NCBI RefSeq assembly: GCF_000817815.1 | Contig: NZ_JPRD01000023.1 | Location: 124,001 to 188,000 of the forward strand | Source of the DNA: Vibrio owensii CAIM 1854 = LMG 25443 | Lineage (GTDB): Bacteria; Pseudomonadota; Gammaproteobacteria; Enterobacterales; Vibrionaceae | Length of the DNA stretch: 64,000 bases | Direction: 5' to 3' | In this document: positions 44,549 through 52,650 of the stretch, piece after piece | How positions within the stretch are numbered: the stretch's first letter is position 1 | Layout of the letters: every line of letters starts with the position of its first letter | Translations under genes and position numbers: made by a program | Notes under the pieces: model-generated | Told to the model about the DNA's origin: nothing | Databases searched by the model: none | Seen by the model: the letters and a program-made list of their open reading frames with translations, nothing else

Positions 44549-45412
44549 TTAATCCCCGAGAGGCTGTCTTTCCAAACCGCCACGATAAGAGTCGAGGGCA
44601 ACTTTGAGTCGGCGAAGTTTATCGCGCGAGCGTCGCTTATGATTAACGGCTAATGCCATCGAAAGTACATCAACCAAAGCCAACATCGCGTAGCGAGAAG
44701 CCGATGGCTTGTAGATGAAGTCCGTCTCTTGGTGCTCAATAGGCAGAACCAAATCGGCTTGTTCAGTCAAAGGCGTGTCTTTCGGAGTAATCACAATGAC
44801 TTTCACGCCGTACTGCTTGGCTAATTGCGCGGTTTCTATGATGGCAGGGGTATAGCCAGTGGCTGAGATCATCACCAACACATCGTTCGCGTCGGCCGTC
44901 GCCGCAATCATGCGCGATAACAAGCCATCGTTGTAAGCCACAACAGGGTAACCCAGACGGAATAAGCGATGCTGCATCTCCTGTGCTGCAATGGTTGAGC
45001 CACCACCCATACCAATACAGATCACTTGTCTTGCGTTGTGCAGCCAGTTCACGGCAGTGTCGATATCTTCTTCAACAATCAAACTGCGGTTTACATCAAG
45101 GGATTGCTTGATCGACTCATAGATGCCTTGGTAGCCACTTTGATCAGGCGGTTCAAGGATGAATCGTTGTCCAACCGTTAAGGTTTGTGCCAGTTTGATC
45201 TTCATATCACGTACATTTTTACAGCCAACAGCTTTGGCAAAACGGGTGATGGTGGCTTCACTCACTTCTGCGCTTTCTGCCAGTTCAGTAATGCTGGCAT
45301 TGGCGGCAGTTTGAATGTCGTCCATGATCAACTTCGCGACCTTCTTTTCGGCATCGCGCAGCGCACTGAAACGTTCAGTGATTTGAGAGATAATATCGAC
45401 TTCTAAACTCAA
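44549..45412 (-). CDS. RpiR/MurR-family transcriptional regulator with SIS domain
   Basis: A 287-residue sugar-responsive regulator. The N-terminal helix-turn-helix (ASITELAESAEVSEATITRFAKAVG, about 38-62) is followed by a SIS phosphosugar-binding domain (CIGMGGGSTIAAQEM at about 131). It is transcribed after the deaminase gene with an 89-bp gap, and divergently from the deacetylase-to-RidA genes. It is the natural local regulator of this carbohydrate-acid cluster. The effector may be KDPG or a related phospho-acid, by analogy with HexR. Confidence 0.9.
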   Translation of the reverse strand: MSLEVDIISQITERFSALRDAEKKVAKLIMDDIQTAANASITELAESAEVSEATITRFAKAVGCKNVRDMKIKLAQTLTVGQRFILEPPDQSGYQGIYESIKQSLDVNRSLIVEEDIDTAVNWLHNARQVICIGMGGGSTIAAQEMQHRLFRLGYPVVAYNDGLLSRMIAATADANDVLVMISATGYTPAIIETAQLAKQYGVKVIVITPKDTPLTEQADLVLPIEHQETDFIYKPSASRYAMLALVDVLSMALAVNHKRRSRDKLRRLKVALDSYRGGLERQPLGD

Positions 45413-45501
45413 GCTGTGTTCCTATCTTTTGCATGGAGACGATTGTGCCGCCTCCACTGGTTTGGCATGAAGTATAACGAAAAGCCTCACTAAGCTCATC
45501 A

Positions 45502-46773
45502 TCAGAAACGGGTTTTAACCCAATGAGTGACTTGATACTCATCATCACAAACCGCCACGGCACGCCACTTATCAAACGTTAAACATGGATGAGAGGTTGA
45601 GAAGGCAATCATATCACCCACTTGAAGGTCGCTGTTTGCGTCTACTTCGATGAACGCGTGCTGATCCATCACCGCGGTCGTTACCGCACTTTCAATAGAG
45701 ATTGACGCACCTTCGCGGTATGCGCGCTCAGGGATTGGTAATCCGGCATCAAACGCCACGTCACGTTTACCAAAGCCAGCAACTAGCTTGGTTGGCTCGG
45801 GGCGAGAAATGACATAAGCCCAAAGCTCTAGTGCTGATTCCAAGTCACCACCTAAATCACACGCCGCACCTTGGTTGTTTTCAGCGCGCTGCATGACTTT
45901 GTTTTGTGCGTCTAGGTAAATGCCTGTGTCATGAATTGCGTAACAACCTGGGCGAATGATGGCGTCAAAATCTTCTAGGTTGGCGAAGCATTCAGAAACC
46001 ACGTCATACCAAGCAGAGCCTGCGCCAGTAACAAGAGGTTTGGACTCAATCAACTTGTCGTTTTGTAGTTGGGCTGCGATTTCTAATGTGGTGTTGAGGA
46101 AGTCACGGATGTCCTGCTCAGCATTGTCACCATGAATGACACCTTCGTAAACCTCGATACCTTTGAGCGTAAGGTGAGGTTGCTGGTGGATGAGTGTGGC
46201 GAGCTCAACCACATCTTGTTGATTTCGGCATCCACAGCGACCGCCTTCGACACCAAACTCAATCAGTACATTAAGCGGCAACTGATATTCAGCGAAGGCA
46301 CGCTCTAGCGCTTTGACGTTTCGGTTTGAATCCACACAGCAATAGAAGTTGATTCCATGGGATTCAATCAAGTTGGCGATGATGGTCATGTTCGCGCGCC
46401 CGACTAGTTGGTTCGCCATGATGATGTTTTTCGCTCCGCCTAGCGCCGCAATCTCTGCCTGAGCCGGCGTTGCGACGGTAATGCCCCAAGCGCCGTTTTC
46501 TAATTGCTGCTGGAAGAAAGCGGGAGTCATGGTGGTTTTACCGTGCGGTGACAGTTTCACTTTGTGCTGATTGGCAAAACGCTGCATCCAATCGAGGTTG
46601 TTCTTCAATGAAGAAGATTTGATCACCGCTGCAGGCAGGGTGATCTCTTCATGGATCAAACTGTGTAACCCATCGGAATTGCACGCAACAGGTTGAGCCT
46701 TCTCTCCGTAACCTGGCGTAGTAACACACTCATTATGATAGTTTTTATCACACTTTTGGCGATTGTCTTTCAT
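45502..46773 (-). CDS. Fold-III PLP amino acid deaminase, candidate D-glucosaminate deaminase
   Basis: A 423-residue enzyme of the D-serine dehydratase/D-threonine aldolase group. The PLP Lys lies in LSPHGKTTM (about 74-82), and the C-terminal SHPCLTFD carries the His-x-Cys metal pair of the DSD1 family. Bacterial members include a glucosaminate dehydratase that makes 2-keto-3-deoxygluconate and ammonia. The adjacent KDG kinase, aldolase and RidA proteins fit that activity better than D-serine use. It is divergent from the deacetylase gene, with a shared 180-bp control region. Confidence 0.83.
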   Translation of the reverse strand: MKDNRQKCDKNYHNECVTTPGYGEKAQPVACNSDGLHSLIHEEITLPAAVIKSSSLKNNLDWMQRFANQHKVKLSPHGKTTMTPAFFQQQLENGAWGITVATPAQAEIAALGGAKNIIMANQLVGRANMTIIANLIESHGINFYCCVDSNRNVKALERAFAEYQLPLNVLIEFGVEGGRCGCRNQQDVVELATLIHQQPHLTLKGIEVYEGVIHGDNAEQDIRDFLNTTLEIAAQLQNDKLIESKPLVTGAGSAWYDVVSECFANLEDFDAIIRPGCYAIHDTGIYLDAQNKVMQRAENNQGAACDLGGDLESALELWAYVISRPEPTKLVAGFGKRDVAFDAGLPIPERAYREGASISIESAVTTAVMDQHAFIEVDANSDLQVGDMIAFSTSHPCLTFDKWRAVAVCDDEYQVTHWVKTRF

Positions 46774-46952
46774 GGCGTACCTACTTCTAACATGGTCTAA
46801 GTGATTGATATTAAGTGTTTGTTGCTAACTATCATAAATAATGTGTTAGAAAGTATCAAACAAATCTGGGTTTTTTGTGTGTTTCTTCACTGTTTAAATT
46901 TCAAGAATTATTAAGATGGAATCATGTTAACGACGGACGAAGAGAGTGAAGT
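46774..46952. promoter_or_regulatory. Divergent promoter region with repeated TGATA-type elements
   Basis: The 179 bp between the divergent deaminase and deacetylase genes hold TGTTTG (46816) and an inverted CAAACA (46857). Between them are two similar blocks, GCTAACTATCA and GTTAGAAAGTATCA. It is the likely RpiR operator, although the dyad is imperfect. Confidence 0.45.
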
Positions 46953-48398
46953 ATGTTGTTCGATACCATTATCAAAAGCGTAGAGGTATTTGACGGTACG
47001 GGTGCAGCACCATTCATTGCTGATGTTGCGATTCGTCAAGATCGTATTGAGCAAGTAGGGCAGCTAGGCGAGCTTTCTGCAAAGAAGGTTATCAACGGTC
47101 AGGGTCTTGCGTTGGCTCCGGGATTTATTGATGTGCACACGCACGATGACACCAATGTGATTCGTTACCCTGACTGCTTGCCAAAGATCAGCCAAGGCGT
47201 GACGACGGTAATCGTAGGAAATTGCGGAATTAGCGCGAGCCCTGCGGTACTCAATGATACTCCGCCAGACCCAATGAACCTATTGGGCAAGCAGGAAGAC
47301 TTCAAATACCCAACCTTTGCGGAGTATGCGAAGGCGGTGCAAGCGGCGAACCCTGCTGTCAACGTCGCTGCGTTAGTCGGTCACACAACTTTACGTAACA
47401 ACGTGATGGACGACTTACTGCGCACGGCAACCGATGAAGAAATCGAGCAAATGCGCCAAACACTGGCACAAGCGATGGAAGAGGGCGCATTGGGTTTGAG
47501 CTCGGGTCTTGCTTATGCGAGTGCCAAGCAAGCGAACGCGGATGAAGTCATGCGCCTAGCGGAAATTCTCGGTCATCACGGTGGTATCTACACCACGCAC
47601 ATGCGTACTGAGTTTGAAGAAATCATCAGCGCAATGGAAGAAGCCTTTGAAACTGGGCAGTACGCCAAAGTGCCAGTGGTGATTTCTCATCTGAAATGTG
47701 CAGGTGCAGGCAACTGGGGACGCACGGTAGAAGTGCTGGATTTGATGGACAAGGTTTCTGAGCATCAAGACGTGTCTTGCGATTGCTACCCATATTCTGC
47801 CAGTTCTTCAACGCTGGATTTAAAACAGGTGACGGATGAAATCGACATCTTCATCACTTGGTCTGAAAGTAAACCTGAACACGCTGGCAAGATGCTGAAA
47901 GACATTGCTGACGAGATGCAACTGCCTCTTATGGAAGCAGCAAAAGCGTTGCAACCTGCGGGTGCGGTTTATCACTGCATGGATGAAAACGACGTCAAAC
48001 GTGTCCTTAAGTATAAGTTGACCATGGTGGGCTCGGATGGATTACCAAATGACCCGCATCCACATCCACGTTTGTGGGGCACATTCCCGAAAGTTTTGGG
48101 GCATTACTGTCGTGAAGAACAGCTTTTCCCATTGGCAGAAGCGATTCACAAGATGACGGGGATGTCAGCAACACGCTACCAACTGAAAGATCGTGGGGAA
48201 ATAAAAACAGGCGCTTACGCGGACTTGGTTTTATTTAACCCAAATACAATTAAAGATACTGCAACGTTCGAAAATCCAATTTCTGTCGCGCAAGGTATTG
48301 AATCTGTATTTGTAAATGGCGAGCTATCTTATTTAAAAGATAAAGTCACCGAAAATAGAAATGGCGTATTTATTTATCGAAATAATACCCATCAATAA
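46953..48398 (+). CDS. D-aminoacylase-like amidohydrolase, candidate N-acetylglucosaminate deacetylase
   Basis: A 481-residue member of the N-acyl-D-amino-acid deacylase group. Metal-binding motifs of the amidohydrolase barrel are present: HTHDD near 67, the conserved Cys in VGNCGISASP, THMRTE and ISHLKCAG for the His ligands, and VGSDGLPNDPHPHPR for the final Asp. It removes an acyl group from an N-acyl amine acid. Beside KDG kinase, aldolase and a GH20 enzyme, the substrate may be N-acetylglucosaminate rather than an amino acid. It starts the plus-strand operon. Confidence 0.88.
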   Translation: MLFDTIIKSVEVFDGTGAAPFIADVAIRQDRIEQVGQLGELSAKKVINGQGLALAPGFIDVHTHDDTNVIRYPDCLPKISQGVTTVIVGNCGISASPAVLNDTPPDPMNLLGKQEDFKYPTFAEYAKAVQAANPAVNVAALVGHTTLRNNVMDDLLRTATDEEIEQMRQTLAQAMEEGALGLSSGLAYASAKQANADEVMRLAEILGHHGGIYTTHMRTEFEEIISAMEEAFETGQYAKVPVVISHLKCAGAGNWGRTVEVLDLMDKVSEHQDVSCDCYPYSASSSTLDLKQVTDEIDIFITWSESKPEHAGKMLKDIADEMQLPLMEAAKALQPAGAVYHCMDENDVKRVLKYKLTMVGSDGLPNDPHPHPRLWGTFPKVLGHYCREEQLFPLAEAIHKMTGMSATRYQLKDRGEIKTGAYADLVLFNPNTIKDTATFENPISVAQGIESVFVNGELSYLKDKVTENRNGVFIYRNNTHQ

Positions 48399-48449
48399 CT
48401 TATTAAATAAATTAATTTTATAGATTAAGCATTATCACTGGAGAATATT

Positions 48450-48842
48450 ATGTCAATTAAACGTTATGGTGTAGAAGGCGGCGTAGGTACTGGCGGTCAA
48501 CATTTACCATTTGCACGAGCAACAGAAGCGGGCGGCTTCTTATACGTATCGGGTCAAACACCAATGACTGACGGCGAAGTGGTAGAAGGTGGTATCGTTG
48601 ACCAGTCTCGCCTAGCGATTCAAAACTGTGTCGACATCATGGAAGAGGCTGGCTACACGTTAGCTGACGTGGTACACGTAAAAGTAGTACTAACGGATTC
48701 TCGTTACTTCCAATCGTTCAATAAAGTGTTCAGAGAGTTCTTTGGCGACCACCCTCCTGCACGTATTTGCATGGTGTGTGATCTCGTGGTGGACGTGAAA
48801 GTCGAAGTCGATGTGACTTGCTACCGCGAAGAGCGCCGATAG
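48450..48842 (+). CDS. RidA-family imine deaminase, copy 1
   Basis: A 130-residue trimeric YjgF/YER057c/UK114 protein that hydrolyses reactive enamine/imine intermediates from PLP dehydratases. The C-terminal block DHPPARICMVCDLVVDVKVEVD carries the conserved substrate-binding Arg. It lies 51 bp after the deacetylase and fits the PLP deaminase of the cluster. A second, less similar RidA is at 56245. Confidence 0.9.
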   Translation: MSIKRYGVEGGVGTGGQHLPFARATEAGGFLYVSGQTPMTDGEVVEGGIVDQSRLAIQNCVDIMEEAGYTLADVVHVKVVLTDSRYFQSFNKVFREFFGDHPPARICMVCDLVVDVKVEVDVTCYREERR

Positions 48843-48871
48843 AAATCACACTTTACCTAATTAAATAAAAT

Positions 48872-48919
48872 AGAGTGCCGGAATTAATTACTTTCCTGTT
48901 ATTATCTTTTTGGCACTCT
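48872..48919 (+). promoter_or_regulatory. Long inverted repeat between ridA and the symporter gene
   Basis: AGAGTGCC pairs with GGCACTCT across 32 bases, with an inner GGAA/TTCC pair. It could be an intra-operon terminator/attenuator. The symporter starts 157 bp further on, so a second promoter there is likely. Confidence 0.5.
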
Positions 48920-49076
48920 CACTCCCTACATAAATATAATTTCATAAAGCAGTAGTGCCTAATATATTTAGCAAAAGCTATTAAAATAAAATTAGATAAT
49001 TTCTGGAATAAAATCTAATACTTGCTGCTGGAATTATATCAATCTGAAAGATGGATTTTGATATGAGAGGTGTTCA

Positions 49077-50600
49077 ATGAACAGTACACTTTTTCTTACC
49101 GGCTTCGGTGCGTATGTCTTATTTTTAATTTGGTTGGGATGGTTTGTCTCTCGCAATCAAAAATCAGGTGAAGACTTTCTACTCGGTGGTCGAGGCTTAC
49201 CTCTGTTCCTCGTATTAGGTACCACGGTAGCAACTATGGTTGGCACGGGCTCTAGTATGGGCGCGGTTGGCTTTGGTTACTCAAACGGTTGGGCTGGTGC
49301 GCTTTACGGCATTGGCGGCGCAATTGGTATCTTGTTATTGGCACTGTGGTTCGCGCCAGTTCGTAAACTCAACTTTATGACCATGAGTGAAGAGCTCGCA
49401 TACTACGTAGGTGCAAACCGCATCGTGAAGAACGTGGTTGGTCTGCTTATCTTTATCGCTTCTATTGGCTGGTTAGGCGCACACATCCTTGGTGGTGGTA
49501 TGTACCTAGCGTGGATTGCCGATATTGAGCTGAGCACTGCGAAGATGATCATCGCAGCAGCGTTTACCATTTACGTCGTTATTGGCGGCTACACTGCGGT
49601 GGTTTGGACAGACACCATTCAAGCTATCATCTTATTCGTTGGCTTCATCCTAATGGCTGTACTGTCAGTGCAGCACATTGGCGGCTTGGATAACCTGTAT
49701 TCTGCCATGGACCCAGAAGCGGTGAGCTTCCTTGCGATTGATAAGCTTGGTTTAATCCCAGCGGTTTCTCTTGCTGTTGTGATTGGTGTGGGTGTACTTG
49801 CAACGCCTTCATTCCGCCAACGCATCTACTCAGGCAAAGATGTATCAACCATCCGCCGTTCGTTCGTGGCTTCTGGTGTGCTGTACTTGTTCTTCTCCAT
49901 CATCCCAGCAGTCATCGGTATGGCGGCGCATGCGATTGACCCTGAACTGAACAACGCGAACTTTGCTTTCCCATACATCGCGGCAACGGTATTGCCAGTA
50001 GGTGTTGGTCTTATCGTTCTGATTGCTGGTCTATCAGCAACCATGTCGAGTGCGAGTTCCGATGCGATTGCGGGCGTTTCTATCCTACTGCGTGATGTTT
50101 ACGTCATGTTCACCGGTCGCGTGCCAAACAAAGAATCCATGTTGAATTACTCTCGCTTGGCTTTGGTTGTGGTGATCGGTTGTGCATTGCTATTCGCGCT
50201 AACTTCTAACGACATCATCGGCTACATCACTAAGATGATCTCGACAGTCATGTCTGGCATGTTCGTGTGCGGTATGTTGGGTCGCTTCTGGAAGCGTTAC
50301 AACTGGCAAGGTGCGTTGGCAACATTGGCAGGTGCGTCTATTGCTTCATTTGCAGTAATGCTGAGCCCTGACCTGACCGCTTTCTGGGGCAACCCAGTGA
50401 TTCCATCTTGCTTGTTTGCTCTAACTGCTGGTGTGGCAGTGAGCCTAGTGACTCCAGCTAACCAAGTATCACCAGAAATGGCACGAGCAATCCTTGATGA
50501 TGAGCGTGCTCTAATGGAAATGGAACTGTCTGACAAAGGTGTTCTGGAAGAAGACGCTTCTCTACAAAATCGCGCAACGGCGGCAAATCAAAACGCTTAA
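49077..50600 (+). CDS. Sodium:solute symporter (SSS family)
   Basis: A 507-residue inner-membrane transporter with about 13 membrane helices. The N-terminal FLIWLGWFVSRNQKSGEDFLLGGRGLP is a clear SSS family start (the segment that precedes helix 2). It should carry an organic substrate with Na+. In this cluster the obvious cargo is N-acetylglucosaminate or oxidised chitobiose; that is an inference. A good ribosome site (GAGGTG) precedes the ATG. Confidence 0.93.
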   Translation: MNSTLFLTGFGAYVLFLIWLGWFVSRNQKSGEDFLLGGRGLPLFLVLGTTVATMVGTGSSMGAVGFGYSNGWAGALYGIGGAIGILLLALWFAPVRKLNFMTMSEELAYYVGANRIVKNVVGLLIFIASIGWLGAHILGGGMYLAWIADIELSTAKMIIAAAFTIYVVIGGYTAVVWTDTIQAIILFVGFILMAVLSVQHIGGLDNLYSAMDPEAVSFLAIDKLGLIPAVSLAVVIGVGVLATPSFRQRIYSGKDVSTIRRSFVASGVLYLFFSIIPAVIGMAAHAIDPELNNANFAFPYIAATVLPVGVGLIVLIAGLSATMSSASSDAIAGVSILLRDVYVMFTGRVPNKESMLNYSRLALVVVIGCALLFALTSNDIIGYITKMISTVMSGMFVCGMLGRFWKRYNWQGALATLAGASIASFAVMLSPDLTAFWGNPVIPSCLFALTAGVAVSLVTPANQVSPEMARAILDDERALMEMELSDKGVLEEDASLQNRATAANQNA

Positions 50601-50654
50601 CAGCTGAGAGTTTCCGGCTCGAACAGAAACTCGCTCATAAGCTCCTGACAAACT

Positions 50655-50674
50655 GGTGGCTCCCCCGAGCCACC
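50655..50674 (+). promoter_or_regulatory. GC-rich hairpin between symporter and kinase genes
   Basis: Perfect 8-bp stem GGTGGCTC/GAGCCACC with a CCCC loop, lacking a good T run. It may stabilise or attenuate the operon mRNA. Confidence 0.55.
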
Positions 50675-50703
50675 ATTCTAAATTTATCCAAAGTAGGTGA
50701 ACG

Positions 50704-51648
50704 ATGACCGATTCATCCCAGACTAAAATTGCTTTCTTTGGCGAATGCATGATTGAACTGAGCGGCGACCCAATTCGCAAAGGCTTTGGTGGCGACACGC
50801 TCAATACCGCACTTTACCTCTCTCGACTAACGGCTCAGCAGCCTGTCCAAGTGTCCTACGCGACCGGTCTTGGGGAAGACGTACTTTCTCAAGAGCTTCT
50901 GGAAAACTGGCAACAAGAAGGCATTGCGACTGACCTTGTCGAAATATTCCCAGCTCAGCTTCCGGGTTTGTACATGGTGCAGACCGACCAAGAAGGCGAA
51001 CGCAGCTTTCTTTATTGGCGTGACAGTGCAGCCGTTACAAGCTACTTCTCTACCTCTTCGCTCAACAAATTAGAAGCTGCGATTGCGAACCGAGAGCTGG
51101 ATTACTTCTACCTAAGTGGCATCAGCGTCGCGATTCTAAATGACGATAGCAAAGTAAGGCTTAAAAAGGCGTTAAGTCAGTTCTCACAAGGTGGAGGCAA
51201 GGTTATCTTCGATAATAACTTCCGTCCTCAACTTTGGTCTGCACAAGAGGCGAAACATTGGTACAGCCAAATTCTGCCACTGGTCGACATTGCGCTTATC
51301 ACAGAAGATGATGATGTCTTGGTATGGGATGAAGAGGAAAGTGTAGAGCAACGCTGCCTTCGCTTTGGTTGCCAAGAAATTGTGATTAAACGTGGCTGTG
51401 AGCCTTGCAAATTGGTTTGGTCGCATGGTGATGACAAGCAAACCGCTTACGTAGCCGCAGAGAAGGTTGTCAAAGTCATCGACACCTGTGCCGCCGGCGA
51501 TTCATTTGCTGCTGGTTACCTTGCTGGCCGATTGACCGGACAAAGCTGCGAGCAATCTGCCCAACTCGGTCACGCACTAGCAGCAACCGTTATTCAATAT
51601 CCTGGCGCGATCATTCCAAACCACGCCATGACTCATCTAATTCGATAA
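50704..51648 (+). CDS. kdgK: 2-keto-3-deoxygluconate kinase (PfkB family)
   Basis: A 314-residue sugar kinase. It has an N-terminal FGECMIELSG, the substrate loop FGGDTLNTALYLSRL, and the C-terminal catalytic motif DTCAAGDSFAAGYLAG containing the base Asp. It phosphorylates KDG to KDPG with ATP. It stands 17 bp before the aldolase that splits KDPG, so the assignment is firm at pathway level. GTAGGTG is its ribosome site. Confidence 0.9.
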   Translation: MTDSSQTKIAFFGECMIELSGDPIRKGFGGDTLNTALYLSRLTAQQPVQVSYATGLGEDVLSQELLENWQQEGIATDLVEIFPAQLPGLYMVQTDQEGERSFLYWRDSAAVTSYFSTSSLNKLEAAIANRELDYFYLSGISVAILNDDSKVRLKKALSQFSQGGGKVIFDNNFRPQLWSAQEAKHWYSQILPLVDIALITEDDDVLVWDEEESVEQRCLRFGCQEIVIKRGCEPCKLVWSHGDDKQTAYVAAEKVVKVIDTCAAGDSFAAGYLAGRLTGQSCEQSAQLGHALAATVIQYPGAIIPNHAMTHLIR

Positions 51649-51664
51649 TTTCCGAGAACGTATT

Positions 51665-52294
51665 ATGTCCCAAGCAATGATTCAGCAACTTCAGCAATTC
51701 AAAGTTATTCCTGTTATCCAGATCAATAAGGTTGAGCACGCAATTCCATTGGCGAAAGTGTTAGTAGAAAACGGTCTGCCGGTTGCGGAGGTGACGTTTC
51801 GAACAGACGCCGCTGCCGATGCGATTCAGGCCATGCGCGATGCTTACCCGCAAATGTGCATCGGTGCTGGCACGGTACTGACGCCAGAGCAGATTACCCA
51901 AGCGAAAGACGCGGGTGCAGAGTTTATTGTCGCGCCGGGGTTGAACCCAAATACCGTGCTTCGCTGCCAAGAAATCAACATGCCAATCGTACCGGGCGTC
52001 AATAACCCAAGTCAGGTTGAGCAAGCACTAGAGCTGGGTTTGAACTTCCTCAAATTCTTCCCAGCGGAAGCGAGCGGTGGTATCGCGATGGTGAAGTCAC
52101 TACTTGCACCTTATGTTGATGTGAGCCTGATGCCGACAGGCGGTATCGGTAAGAACAACGTCAATGATTACCTAGCCATCGACCGTGTGGTTTGCTGCGG
52201 TGGTACTTGGATGGTGGCACCGAGCTTAATTGAAAACGAACAATGGGACGAAATTGGCAAGCTGGTTCGTGAAGCAGTAGAGCTGGTTGCGTAA
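51665..52294 (+). CDS. eda: KDPG aldolase (2-keto-3-deoxy-6-phosphogluconate aldolase)
   Basis: A 209-residue class I aldolase. Motifs: EVTFRTDAA with the catalytic Glu, GAGTVLTPEQ, LKFFPAEASGG with Schiff-base Lys130, and the phosphate-binding MPTGGIGKNNV. It cleaves KDPG into pyruvate and glyceraldehyde-3-phosphate. It is directly downstream of the KDG kinase. It could also take 4-hydroxy-2-oxoglutarate, as Eda does in E. coli. Confidence 0.93.
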   Translation: MSQAMIQQLQQFKVIPVIQINKVEHAIPLAKVLVENGLPVAEVTFRTDAAADAIQAMRDAYPQMCIGAGTVLTPEQITQAKDAGAEFIVAPGLNPNTVLRCQEINMPIVPGVNNPSQVEQALELGLNFLKFFPAEASGGIAMVKSLLAPYVDVSLMPTGGIGKNNVNDYLAIDRVVCCGGTWMVAPSLIENEQWDEIGKLVREAVELVA

Positions 52295-52310
52295 CTCAAA
52301 CAGAGCTCTT

Positions 52311-52354
52311 TTACCCAAGTTGCGAGACCCCATTAAATAGCGTGACTTGGGTTG
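52311..52354. repeat. Intergenic palindromic repeat, copy 2
   Basis: ACCCAAGT (52313-52320) and ACTTGGGT (52345-52352) match the arms of the repeat at 44408. It may double as the aldolase transcript end. Confidence 0.6.
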
Positions 52355-52364
52355 AACAATTATA

Positions 52365-52628
52365 GGGTCTGTTGAACTTTCGAGCTGATTTTTGCAGCGA
52401 ATTGTTGGATATTTATACAAAGCAGAGACTTTGCTATGTAGTTAGCCTACATGAGAAGTCGATAACGCAGTAGAAATGACCAACAAACGCTGCCCAAAGG
52501 GTTCGGCTAAAATCGTTTTATGCTTTGTTAAGGAGTATTTGCTTAGAATGACTAGGCGGCACACTCCTTGCCGCGCCTAAAACGATTTTATCTCGAACAA
52601 AATTTAACCGCGAAAGATCAACAGCCCC
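52365..52628. mobile_element. Probable 264-bp MITE upstream of the GH20 gene
   Basis: Terminal inverted repeats GGGTCTGTTGAACTTTCG (52365-52382) and CGAAAGATCAACAGCCCC (52611-52628) match at 16 of 18 positions. The element is flanked by TA on both sides, a possible TA target duplication as made by IS630/mariner-type transposases. It has no ORF. Inside are further inverted pairs: GCAGCG..TTGTTGG (from 52396) with CCAACAA..CGCTGC (near 52481), and perfect 13-bp arms at 52508-52520 and 52578-52590. It must supply or interrupt the promoter of the GH20 gene, which begins 22 bp later. Confidence 0.72.
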
Positions 52629-52650
52629 TAGCAACGACAGGATGGCGCGG

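Noticed and set aside
52508..52590. The 13-bp inverted repeats as a separate element or terminator
   Set aside because: They lie inside the larger structure bounded by the 18-bp terminal repeats and are better treated as internal parts of the MITE.
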